Shown: piece by piece, positions 1 to 8,135 of the stretch
Numbering within the stretch: position 1 is the stretch's first letter
How the letters are laid out: each line of letters starts with the position of its first letter
Origin: Prevotella sp. P3-122
GTDB taxonomy: Bacteria > Bacteroidota > Bacteroidia > Bacteroidales > Bacteroidaceae
Length of the DNA stretch: 64,000 bases
Reading direction: 5' to 3'
Assembly (NCBI RefSeq): GCF_002251365.1
Contig: NZ_NPJH01000041.1
Location: 1 to 64,000 of the forward strand
Program-made: the position numbers and the translations under genes
The notes under the pieces: generated by a model
Told to the model about the DNA's origin: nothing
Databases searched by the model: none
Seen by the model: only the letters and a program-made list of their open reading frames with translations

Positions 1-5
1 ATGAA

Positions 6-255
6 TACGTTTGCATCCCTGATAAGGTTAATAACCTTACGGCTGAAAGGTTATTAACCTTACGGCCTTAAGGTTATTAACCTTATCGGCAATGATATAT
101 ATATGCATAGACCACGCAACAATATATTGTCACTCGAGATATAGCATGAACCGCAAATATGAATACGCCACAGACAAGATTTATAACCTTATCAGCAATG
201 AAGGTAACCAACATAGAGCACACTGCTATAAATGGTAATCACTCGAAATGTCGGA
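6..255 (+). repeat. Intergenic palindrome-cluster element, copy 1
   Basis: Three near-identical 15-bp palindromes of the form AAGGTTATTAACCTT lie at 24-38, 47-61 and 70-84, separated by short GC-rich spacers. They are followed by a tail that ends in GGTAATCACTCGAAATG at 234-250. The same arrangement occurs in opposite orientation at 60276-60418. This copy is longer because a partial duplication (a second ATAACCTTATC-AGCAATGA-ATAGAGCAC stretch near 180-221) is inserted before the tail. No protein-coding frame is supported here. Function unknown; it resembles a REP/BIME-type extragenic element. Confidence 0.75.
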
Positions 256-346
256 TGAACCTTTTTCTTTTCTGATTTAGATTTCTTGGGCAGAGATTGG
301 AACAAATATTTGTATTAAATAAATATGTCTAACAAAAATTAATCGT

Positions 347-3300
347 ATGAAAAGAAAAATTTTTAGTGCGTTAATGTTCGGAGCACTTGCAGTGGCTTCG
401 ACCACATTCACGTCTTGTAAGGACTATGATGACGACATCAAGGACTTGCAGGCTCAGATTGACGCTTCAGGTGTAAACTTGAGTGCTGAGATCCAGAAAC
501 TTGAAGGACTTCTTGCTACCAACAAGACAGCTTGCGATAATGCAGCTGCGGAGTTGGCTCAGGCCATCAAGAATGCTACAAACGATGCTAACGGCTACGC
601 TGAGATTCAGGCTGCTGAGGCAAAGAAGGCTGCTGTTGATGCATCAGCTGCTCTGATTGAGCAAGCTATCGAGAACCTTAAAAATGGTGAGCTTCAGGCC
701 GCTCAGTCAAAGGCTGACGCTGCTTATACGCTTGCCGAGCAGGCTAAGGCTGCTGCTGACGCAGCTGCTGGAGTTGCAGGAGAGGCAGACAAACTTGCTA
801 AGGAGAACAAGGCTAATCTAGAGAAACTTTCTAAAGGTCTCGGTGAGACAAATGATCAACTTGAGAAAGCATTGCAGCAAATAAACAAGCTTACCGAGGA
901 CCTTAAAGCAACAAATACTGCTTTAGCAGGTGTTAAGGATGAGCTCGCTACAACTAACAAGCAGGTTCAGGACAATATCGCAAAGCTTACCGCCCTTGAG
1001 TCTGCGCTCAATTCTCTTAAGGAATCAAATAACACTGCTCACGAAGCTCTTTCTGAAAAGGATACAGAGCTTCAGCGTCTTATCGAGGCTAATCAGGCAA
1101 GCATTAGCGACATCCTTGAGAATAAGATTCCTGAGCTGAGTGACAAGTTGACTGCTGCTGAAAACACAATTGCCCAGCATACAGCGGATATCAACACCAA
1201 CGCTGGTAACATTCAGACTAATGCAACAGCTATTGCGAACATCCAGAATGACATTCGTGATAATGTAAAGCCTGCTATCCAAGCAAATGCTGAGGCCATT
1301 ACTGCTCTTCAGGGTGAAGTTAGCAAGATCAACAAGTATCTTGATATCCTTGCAGAGAACCTCAACAACCTCATCACAGGTCTTATCCTTCAGGATGAGC
1401 AGCTGGAGATTGTACAGGCTCAGGTTGTTTCTGATGTAAACAAGACTGGTCTTACAGGTCTGACCTTCACAGAGCTTTCTGGTTCGAAGACTCTCGTATG
1501 GTTCCCATACAAGAATGCTGCCGGTGCAAAGAAAAACCTTATTGTTGGCAAGTGGAACGTAGAGCGTCTTGCTGGTCCAGTTTACTACACCATCAATCCT
1601 ACAAACGTAAACTTCACAGACAAGGCCAACATCAACCTTGAGAACAGCCTGATGGCAGCTCCTGCCAACATCGCAATCTCTGCTCCTGAGGCTTCTACAC
1701 GCAAGTCTCCTATCACCCGTGCAGCTGACGAGGCTCCTGCAAACGGTCTCTATCAGAGCTTGATTACCAACTCTGATGTTCTCCGTGATTCAAAGCATGC
1801 AGGCTTCGCAAACTCTTACGCTCTCTTCACACGCTACAACCAGGCTGACAAGGAGGGTAAGGTTACTGTAAAGAGCGTTTACTCTCAGTATGCACTCAAC
1901 CTCAATGTTGTTGACGCACGTGTACAGACAGCTCCAGAGATTAAGCCTGTAGGTGCTGATGCCACACATCCAACTGTATGTGATGCACGCTTCACAACCG
2001 AATTCGGTAATCCTATGACTGGTAAGTTCAACCTTCTCCCACAGAACACTGAGTTTGGTAAGACAAAGGAAAGTGCAAAGGTTTACAGGAAGTATGTTGA
2101 GGTTGTTGCTATCAGCAACGCACGCAATCAGGCTCAGACAGGTGACACCTACAAGAATCTCAAGAAGGCTATCGATGCTGCTAACGTAGGCATCCTTAAC
2201 ACAATCTTTGAGGAGGATACTCCTGGATTCGACCAGATAACTGTTACCATACCAGATGCAGAGGGTGCATACAACTTCATCGGTTCTACCGTGACATTCC
2301 GTTACTTCATCCAGAACTATGATGGTACTATCTACTCAACCGACATCAAGGTTATGTTCGCAAAGACTCTCTTCGAGGAGGGTGTTGTAACCATCGAGCA
2401 TACTCCATATCAGAGTGGCGTAAACACTATGCTTAATGGCCTTAAGGCTGACAGCAAGACAGACTTCCAGGTTGAGGCTAACTGCATCGCTGTAGCTGCA
2501 TCCAACAAGCTGTGGTATGAGAACACCAACAAGATTGAGATTAAGGCCGTTGGTACAGACTACTGCAAGATTAAGACCGTTGAGTTCCGCTCAGCAGAGA
2601 AGACAAATAATCCTAAGTGGATTGATGAGACTCCGATTGCAACAATTAACATGAACGAGACCAACTCTGGTTCTGTTTCAAATCTTACAGTTGCAAACGT
2701 ACAGAAGATTAAGAACATGATATTCACTTATGATCCTGCAAGCATCAAGGTTGAGAAAGAGTATACGTTTGAGATGTATTCTTATGACCTGAATGGCAAC
2801 CTCGTAAGCAAGCTGCCTATCAAGTTTAAAATGAAGTATCCTAACCATCACGCTTCTCTCATCAGTCCTAACCCAGCTTACTTCTTGCCATACGATAAGA
2901 ACCTCACAGCTGAGGGCCTCGCAGGCAAGACGCTTACTGCATGGGCTAACAACCACAAGCAGGTTACTGGTGGATACGACGCTACATACAACATCATCGC
3001 CGCATTCAATAAGGATTGGTATAACGCTGATGGCTGCGTGATTAGCTTCGACTACACAGACAAGAAGGATTACGAGCAGACTAACAGCATATACAAGGAT
3101 TATAAGCCAGTTAACGCTTGGAGACTGAACTGGTTAACTGCTGCTACAGACTACACAATGGAAGTACCTGCCAAGGCTGTCGCATACAAGTCAGAGCATC
3201 AGTATAAGCTTCAGGTTGCTGTTGAGTGCTTCGGTGTTAAGTCTCTCTGGTATGCTCCTTACGAGTTCACCGTTGTCTTCAAGAGTGCAATCGCATGGGC

Positions 3301-3667
3301 TAACTTCAAGTGGAAGAACGAAACCTACGAGGTTGAATACCCAAGCTCAGCTATCCTTATCGGTGATGACGAGATCAATGCTGATGACCCATCAACCTCT
3401 GTTGCTGATGACATCATCTACTTCGGTGACAACCGCGACAACCGCATCAAGAGCACATCTGTTAAACTCAAGGATACACAGTTCGCCAGCTTGTTCAAGA
3501 CCATCGAGGTTACAGATAATGGCATCAAGATCGAGACTGCTGAAACTGTTCCTGGCGGTGTTGGCTCAATCACTACAGAGCCTATAACATTCACATTCTC
3601 TGTTGAGGACTACTACGGCAACGTACTTACCTACGACTTCAGCGTGAAGGTTAAGGAGAACAAGTAA
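347..3667 (+). CDS. Large coiled-coil surface lipoprotein
   Basis: Predicted outer-surface lipoprotein of 1106 residues. A lipoprotein signal peptide ends at Cys24 (TSC), followed by Lys-Asp-Tyr-Asp-Asp-Asp; acidic residues just after the lipidated Cys are typical of Bacteroidota surface-exported lipoproteins. Residues about 28-350 are rich in Ala, Glu, Lys, Asn and Gln with heptad-like spacing, so a long coiled-coil stalk is likely. The remaining roughly 750 residues look like beta-rich domains with many Thr, Tyr and Asn. The CKDYDDDI start is common in Prevotella and Bacteroides stalk proteins of unknown function. The gene is monocistronic: a terminator follows at 3718-3751. Codon choice is very uniform (AAG, GAG, CTT), which suggests high expression. 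An adhesin or structural surface role is an inference from architecture only. Confidence 0.85.
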   Translation: MKRKIFSALMFGALAVASTTFTSCKDYDDDIKDLQAQIDASGVNLSAEIQKLEGLLATNKTACDNAAAELAQAIKNATNDANGYAEIQAAEAKKAAVDASAALIEQAIENLKNGELQAAQSKADAAYTLAEQAKAAADAAAGVAGEADKLAKENKANLEKLSKGLGETNDQLEKALQQINKLTEDLKATNTALAGVKDELATTNKQVQDNIAKLTALESALNSLKESNNTAHEALSEKDTELQRLIEANQASISDILENKIPELSDKLTAAENTIAQHTADINTNAGNIQTNATAIANIQNDIRDNVKPAIQANAEAITALQGEVSKINKYLDILAENLNNLITGLILQDEQLEIVQAQVVSDVNKTGLTGLTFTELSGSKTLVWFPYKNAAGAKKNLIVGKWNVERLAGPVYYTINPTNVNFTDKANINLENSLMAAPANIAISAPEASTRKSPITRAADEAPANGLYQSLITNSDVLRDSKHAGFANSYALFTRYNQADKEGKVTVKSVYSQYALNLNVVDARVQTAPEIKPVGADATHPTVCDARFTTEFGNPMTGKFNLLPQNTEFGKTKESAKVYRKYVEVVAISNARNQAQTGDTYKNLKKAIDAANVGILNTIFEEDTPGFDQITVTIPDAEGAYNFIGSTVTFRYFIQNYDGTIYSTDIKVMFAKTLFEEGVVTIEHTPYQSGVNTMLNGLKADSKTDFQVEANCIAVAASNKLWYENTNKIEIKAVGTDYCKIKTVEFRSAEKTNNPKWIDETPIATINMNETNSGSVSNLTVANVQKIKNMIFTYDPASIKVEKEYTFEMYSYDLNGNLVSKLPIKFKMKYPNHHASLISPNPAYFLPYDKNLTAEGLAGKTLTAWANNHKQVTGGYDATYNIIAAFNKDWYNADGCVISFDYTDKKDYEQTNSIYKDYKPVNAWRLNWLTAATDYTMEVPAKAVAYKSEHQYKLQVAVECFGVKSLWYAPYEFTVVFKSAIAWANFKWKNETYEVEYPSSAILIGDDEINADDPSTSVADDIIYFGDNRDNRIKSTSVKLKDTQFASLFKTIEVTDNGIKIETAETVPGGVGSITTEPITFTFSVEDYYGNVLTYDFSVKVKENK

Positions 3668-3717
3668 GATGCCCAGACTCTGATTTTATCCATCAGAAAT
3701 ACACGCATAATTATCTT

Positions 3718-3751
3718 GGGGAGGATGGAGATGCTCCATTCCTCCCCTTTT
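3718..3751 (+). terminator. Rho-independent terminator after the coiled-coil lipoprotein
   Basis: A strong stem pairs GGGGAGGA-TGGAG (3718-3730) with CTCCA-T-TCCTCCCC (3734-3747) around an ATG loop, with one bulged T. It is followed by TTTTC. It separates the coiled-coil lipoprotein gene from the next lipoprotein gene. Confidence 0.8.
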
Positions 3752-3810
3752 CATTCAAAATTCACATTGTTGGGGCATCGTCCCCGTTTATCAAAAGGAG
3801 AAATGCATTC

Positions 3811-4407
3811 ATGAAATTATTCAAGTTGTTTATCCTTTCCATCACATTGCTTGCCTTTGCTTCTTGCAACAATGGAAGCACAACACAAATAAAACGCACA
3901 GAGGCTGATGCAGCCCGCAAAGCTGCGCCGAAACCGAAGGACCCCACGCTCATGGTGGTTCTCGAATCAACTAAAGGTGACAGCATCGTTGTTACTGATA
4001 GTGAGACAAAGAGCCAGTATACGCTTTCAGTATCACAACTCATGCAGGATAAGGAAATTCATGGCTCGCTAACACAAAAGAATAAATATGCCGTCATGGC
4101 AGACCTTAACAAGAAGACTATATCGACATTAATAAATATAACCGAGCTTACAGGCATCTGGCTCTTGAATGACAAGAGTGGCAATGGTATCCGTTTAGAC
4201 GAGGATGGCTCGGCCTGCAGTATTGGTAAGATAGATGATATAACGTTCCATTCTTGGCGCATAGAAAAGGGACAGCTCAAACTCACATATATATTAAGTG
4301 ACGGCTCAAACTACGGAGAGCAAGAGGAAGCTGCAACAATAGTTGCTCTTTCGTCCAACCAGTTCGTCGTTGAGTTCCGTGGACAGAAACACTCTTTTGG
4401 GAAGTAG
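3811..4407 (+). CDS. Lipocalin-like lipoprotein
   Basis: A 198-residue lipoprotein: the signal peptide ends in Ala-Ser-Cys19. Residues about 20-100 form a charged region, and residues about 108-198 match the short lipocalin-like domain of Bacteroidota lipoproteins: it starts with GIWLLND, has a GNGIRLDEDGSA turn and ends in a beta-rich segment. This start is chosen because AAAGGAG lies 9-15 bases upstream and the signal peptide begins directly; the ATG 8 bases earlier is out of frame. Ligand and role are unknown. The gene stands alone between the terminator at 3718 and the ompA-like gene. Confidence 0.75.
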   Translation: MKLFKLFILSITLLAFASCNNGSTTQIKRTEADAARKAAPKPKDPTLMVVLESTKGDSIVVTDSETKSQYTLSVSQLMQDKEIHGSLTQKNKYAVMADLNKKTISTLINITELTGIWLLNDKSGNGIRLDEDGSACSIGKIDDITFHSWRIEKGQLKLTYILSDGSNYGEQEEAATIVALSSNQFVVEFRGQKHSFGK

Positions 4408-4510
4408 CACGATAAGCCTAAACAAAGCGATGAAGGTGACGTGTGAACGAACTTTAATTTGTATCCAGATGCGATAGTTTATATCACATCATAGTCAATT
4501 TTTTAGCATG

Positions 4511-4577
4511 ATATGGCTCGCGTACGATGAGGCGATGGTTGGCACCTCCCTTCTTTGAAGGATGTGCGCGAGCATAT
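4511..4577 (+). promoter_or_regulatory. Hairpin upstream of the OmpA-like gene
   Basis: GGCTCGCG at 4515-4522 can pair with CGCGAGC at 4567-4573, extended by ATAT/ATAT flanks, around a loop of about 44 bases. It lies 75-140 bases before the ompA-like ATG, so it would be in the 5' leader if transcription starts upstream. No clear TAnnTTTG promoter was seen nearby. Role not known. Confidence 0.35.
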
Positions 4578-4652
4578 CTTTCAAAGAATGAGAATATCAG
4601 CAAAAATAGAATTCGAAACTCATTTATTAACATAAAAAAATACACATTTGTT

Positions 4653-5783
4653 ATGAGAGCACTTAAGTCAATTATCGCTGCCGCATTGGTTGCTTTCAGT
4701 GCGACAGCATCGGCCCAGACTTACACAGACAAGGATGGTGCAGAGTACGAGTTTAAGAAACACCTGTTTGTTAATGTTGCTGGTGGAGCGCAGTACACCC
4801 TTGGCGAGGCATCGTTCGGTGACTTGCTCAGTCCTAACGTTCAGGTCGCCTTGGGCTGGCAGGTAACTCCTTGGTTCGCCACCCGCCTTCAGGCCAACGC
4901 CTGGCAGAGCAAGGGCGGCTGGAGCAACTATCGTGACGCTCAGGGCAGTCCTGCCTATACCGCTGACTACAAGTTCAAGTATGTGGCTCCCGGGCTTGAT
5001 TTCATGTTCAACCTCTCCAATGCGTTCTGTGGCTACAATCCTAACCGCATTTTCAACGTTACGGCTTTCCTTGGTGGCGGTGTGAACATTGCCTTTGACA
5101 ATGACGAGGTGAATGCCATTGCCGCACAGCTAAACCGTCTGGATGCCTACAATCTTGAATATCTTTGGGACGGTACTAAGACCAACGTGTACGGACGTGG
5201 TGGCGTGGAGCTGTCCTTCCGTGTAAGCAATGCCGTCAGCATCATCGTTGAGGGAAATGCCAATGTGCTGAGCGACCACTACAACTCGAAGAAGGCCGGC
5301 AATGCTGACTGGTACTTCAACGCACTGGCTGGTCTGCGCATCAACCTTGGCAAGACATATACCAAGAAGGAGCCTGTAAAGGAAGAGCCTGTAGCTGTAG
5401 AGCCTGTTCCCACAACTCCAGTAGTGGAGCCTGCTCCTGTAGTTGAGGAGGTGAAGGTTGAACCTCTGCGCCGCGACATATTCTTTAAGATTAACTCTTC
5501 AAAGATTGCCGACAGCGAGACTGTCAAGGTAAGAGACATCGTTGCTTACCTCAACGCAAACCCGAAAGCTAAGATTTCTATCACAGGTTATGCTGATGCT
5601 GGAACGGGTAACAATAGGGTGAACGACCGTCTGGCAAAAGAACGTGCAGAGTCTGTAGTGAACACTCTGACTACACAGTATGCCATTGCGGCAGACCGCA
5701 TAACCTCTGACTCAAAGGGCTCGCGTGAGCAGCCGTTTGCAGAGAATGACTTGAATAGAGTTTCTATCTGTATAGCCGAATAA
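4653..5783 (+). CDS. OmpA-family outer-membrane protein
   Basis: Outer-membrane beta-barrel protein with a periplasmic peptidoglycan-binding domain, 376 residues. The start is placed at 4653 because a classical signal peptide (MRALKS...SATASAQ) begins there; an in-frame extension back to 4527 has no signal-like character. Residues about 25-230 form the barrel (alternating aromatic strands, Gly-rich turns). A Pro/Glu/Val linker follows at about 232-272, with repeated EPV/PVV units. Residues about 273-376 are the OmpA-like domain: DIFFKINSSKI, then ITGYADAGTGNNRVNDRLA with the conserved Asp and Arg that contact diaminopimelate, then NRVSI near the C-terminus. It likely anchors the outer membrane to the cell wall. 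A terminator follows at 5816. Confidence 0.92.
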   Translation: MRALKSIIAAALVAFSATASAQTYTDKDGAEYEFKKHLFVNVAGGAQYTLGEASFGDLLSPNVQVALGWQVTPWFATRLQANAWQSKGGWSNYRDAQGSPAYTADYKFKYVAPGLDFMFNLSNAFCGYNPNRIFNVTAFLGGGVNIAFDNDEVNAIAAQLNRLDAYNLEYLWDGTKTNVYGRGGVELSFRVSNAVSIIVEGNANVLSDHYNSKKAGNADWYFNALAGLRINLGKTYTKKEPVKEEPVAVEPVPTTPVVEPAPVVEEVKVEPLRRDIFFKINSSKIADSETVKVRDIVAYLNANPKAKISITGYADAGTGNNRVNDRLAKERAESVVNTLTTQYAIAADRITSDSKGSREQPFAENDLNRVSICIAE

Positions 5784-5815
5784 CTAATTACCGCACTACA
5801 CGTTGTTAGACATCA

Positions 5816-5848
5816 CGAGGGAGCCCATAGCTGATATGGACTCCCTCG
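5816..5848 (+). terminator. Terminator hairpin after the OmpA-like gene
   Basis: CGAGGGAG-C-CCATA (5816-5829) pairs with TATGG-A-CTCCCTCG (5835-5848) around a GCTGA loop. The following bases (TACTATTTAGTT) are only moderately T-rich. Confidence 0.65.
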
Positions 5849-6121
5849 TACTATTTAGTTCAAACTCTCCTGTTTATGAAAAGTCATCCTATTTAAACGA
5901 CTTATGACAGAATGCCTCATCGAGGGGCATACAGGCTTGCCGAACAATGCAGCCCAGGCTCTGCATGTCACTGTATAGTGGTTCATTGGACGTGGGCAAA
6001 GCATTGCATCCACCAACGCAAAGCTTTGCATCCGCTCCCGCAAACGTTTGCTGGAAAAGGGGCTTGCCAGTGAACCTGGAAAGGAGCTTTAATTTAGGTC
6101 TCCTTCCCCATGTGTTTTAAC

Positions 6122-6423
6122 GCCCTGAAAGGGCAACCTGCTCATAGCCCAGGGTAAAGCGTAGCGACACCCTGGGTGTAGTGGGTTGTTGTCCCTGCGC
6201 GCTGTAAGCGCAAAAGCGTTATATATCCTGCCATTATCTACGCTTTTGCCCTTAGCAGGGCGACCATCAACTACATGAAATAACCCAGGGTGCCGCTGCG
6301 CTCTACCCTGGGCTATGTTCTTCTGCGCTTACAGCGCGTGCTGGTCAATGTGTTTTTGGTGAGCGAGTAGTCAGAATAAATCAGGAACAGTTCCATTTTG
6401 GGTACATCAAACTGGACACCCTA
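6122..6423 (-). repeat. Modular palindromic element, cluster A
   Basis: A chain of short palindromes fills most of the 729-base gap between the convergent ompA-like and cvfB-like genes. In order: GCCCT/AGGGC (6122-6134), AGCCCAGGGT/ACCCTGGGT (6146-6177), GCGCT/AGCGC (6199-6211), AAAAGCGT/ACGCTTTT (6212-6247), GCCCT/AGGGC (6248-6261), ACCCAGGGT/ACCCTGGGCT (6283-6314), GCGCT/AGCGC (6325-6337). It ends with a boundary motif, on the minus strand, of the form TAGGGTGTCCAGTTTGATGT (6404-6423). The same boundary motif and modules recur at 51486, 53944 and 56646 in the opposite orientation. The rest of the gap (5850-6120, 6424-6512) holds no supported gene. Confidence 0.8.
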
Positions 6424-6512
6424 ATTATTTGCCCTTATGGTGGGTTCTATTAATTCCCTACGTAAAATGTAATTTATTGTAGTATTAGGTTTTGCGAATG
6501 AATAGCCCCACC

Positions 6513-7385
6513 TTATACGAGTTTCAGTCCCTCGGGGGAAATGGTTATGAGTCTTCGCTTGTAAAGGTCGCCAACGGCTTTCTTGAATGTTTTCTTGCTC
6601 ACCTGAAATGTGCGCTTGATGTCCTCGGCGTCGCTCTTGTCTCCCAGTGGGCACACGCCGTTGTTGTCGTGCAGATATTCGAGAAGAGTCTCTGCAAAGT
6701 CGGCTGTCAGCTTACGGCCTGTTGGCTGGAGGGTGACATCTATTTTTCCGTCGGGTCTGATATTGTCGATATAGCCAGTCATGCGGTCGCCCGTGGTGAC
6801 GTGCTTGAAGATTTGGCCCTGATAGATTAGTCCGGGATACTTATTGTCGATGATGACCTTGAAGCCCAGGTCGGTCTTCTGCCAAATCATTATCTCCACT
6901 TCCTCGCCGTGTCTATATGCAGGTTTTTCCTGGGAGAAATAGTTCTCAATCTTTGCTGATGCCACTATGCGGTAGCTTTCCTCGTCGAGGTGGATGTGTA
7001 CGATGTAGCTGTTGCCAATCTCCATTTTCCTCTTCTGCTCGCGGAAAGGGCAGAACACGTCTTTCATCAGTCCCCAGTCGAGGAAAGCTCCATACTCGTT
7101 TACCCATGAGCATTCGAGGAATGCGAACTCGTTTGCCTTCGCTATAGGTTTCTCTGTCGTTGCTATGAGCCGTTCGTCCTGGTCGAGGTACAGGAAACAT
7201 TCAATCATGTCGCCGACCTTTGTACCTTCCGGTACATACTTCTTCGGCATCAGAATGTCGCCTTCGTGTCCTCCGTCGAGGAATATGCCGAATGTCTCCT
7301 CGTTGTTGAACGAGTGTGGGTTTGGTCTTTTGGCTTCTTTGACAACTTTCAGGATGTTGTAGTCGCCTAATTTCAGGTTTGCCAT
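6513..7385 (-). CDS. cvfB: S1/CvfB-family RNA-binding protein
   Basis: A 290-residue cytoplasmic protein of the CvfB/YitL family: three OB-fold (S1-like) domains followed by a winged helix. Residues about 1-60 and 65-140 are beta-rich S1-like segments (GIFLDGG, GDMIECFLYLDQDERL, YGAFLDWGLMKDVFCPF). The canonical S1 domain lies around 145-215, and residues about 225-290 form the winged-helix end (DAEDIKRTFQVSKKTFKKAVGDL is the likely recognition region, ending in EGLKLV). In Firmicutes the family binds RNA and influences virulence gene expression; its role here is not known. It is the last gene of a minus-strand run after the antiporter and ABC ATPase genes, 62 bases after the ABC stop. Confidence 0.85.
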   Translation of the reverse strand: MANLKLGDYNILKVVKEAKRPNPHSFNNEETFGIFLDGGHEGDILMPKKYVPEGTKVGDMIECFLYLDQDERLIATTEKPIAKANEFAFLECSWVNEYGAFLDWGLMKDVFCPFREQKRKMEIGNSYIVHIHLDEESYRIVASAKIENYFSQEKPAYRHGEEVEIMIWQKTDLGFKVIIDNKYPGLIYQGQIFKHVTTGDRMTGYIDNIRPDGKIDVTLQPTGRKLTADFAETLLEYLHDNNGVCPLGDKSDAEDIKRTFQVSKKTFKKAVGDLYKRRLITISPEGLKLV

Positions 7386-7447
7386 ATATATAATAATGTG
7401 GTAAATGTAAATGATGTGGAGAAAATGACGTTTGTTAGTGATGGGGA

Positions 7448-8131
7448 CTAAACAGTCTCCTGCTCTTGTGGTGCCTCGCCCTCGGTTATTAGTCCATCCT
7501 TCATGTGTATGGTTCGGTCGGTGATGCTCGCCAATCCCTCGTCGTGAGTCACTATGACGAATGTCTGTCCGTATTTGTCCCTAAGGTCGAAGAACAGCTG
7601 GTGCAGCTCAGCCTTGTTCTTTGAGTCGAGACTGCCCGAAGGCTCGTCGGCAAGGATGACGGATGGATTGTTTACCAGTGCGCGTGCTACGGCAACGCGC
7701 TGTTTCTCTCCTCCCGACAGCTCGTTGGGCTTATGCTGTGCCCTGTCCTCCAGTCCCATGAAGGCCAGCAGTTCCATGGCTCTTGTCTTGGCCTCTTTCG
7801 TGCTCTTCCCTGCAATGAATGCCGGAATCATGATGTTCTCGAGCGCCGTGAACTCTGGCAGAAGCTGGTGGAACTGGAATACGAAACCTATGTGTCTGTT
7901 ACGGAAATCACTGAGCTTTGAAGTGGAAAGCCTGCATACGTCGATGCCGTCGACAACGATACTGCCCGAGTTGGGTTTGTCGAGTGTTCCGATAATCTGC
8001 AACAGGGTCGTCTTGCCTGCTCCACTTGGACCGACAATGCTGACTATCTCTCCTTTGCCTATGTGCAGGTCGATGCCTTTTAGGACCTGCAGAGAGCCGA
8101 AGCTCTTGGTTATTTCTTTGATGTCTATCAT
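7448..8131 (-). CDS. ABC transporter ATP-binding protein (LolD/MacB type)
   Basis: A 227-residue ATPase of the LolD/MacB/FtsE class, which powers lipoprotein release or mechanotransmission-type exporters. All motifs are intact: Walker [10 protein letters not shown] (34-42), Q-loop Gln86, signature LSGGE (138-142), Walker B VILADE with Asp162 and Glu163, H-loop His196. The start lies 4 bases after the stop of the upstream antiporter gene, so the two are probably co-transcribed. No permease gene is adjacent, so the partner must be encoded elsewhere and the substrate cannot be named. LolD is the closest type by length and motif spelling. Confidence 0.9.
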   Translation of the reverse strand: MIDIKEITKSFGSLQVLKGIDLHIGKGEIVSIVGPSGAGKTTLLQIIGTLDKPNSGSIVVDGIDVCRLSTSKLSDFRNRHIGFVFQFHQLLPEFTALENIMIPAFIAGKSTKEAKTRAMELLAFMGLEDRAQHKPNELSGGEKQRVAVARALVNNPSVILADEPSGSLDSKNKAELHQLFFDLRDKYGQTFVIVTHDEGLASITDRTIHMKDGLITEGEAPQEQETV

Positions 8132-8135
8132 TTTC

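Noticed and set aside
1..57. Short open frame beginning with the ATG at base 1
   Set aside because: It runs through the palindromic repeat and ends within 20 codons. No signal or family is seen.
4527..4652. N-terminal extension of the OmpA-like protein by 42 residues
   Set aside because: The extension is charged, lacks signal character and precedes a perfect signal peptide at 4653. It also covers the leader hairpin.
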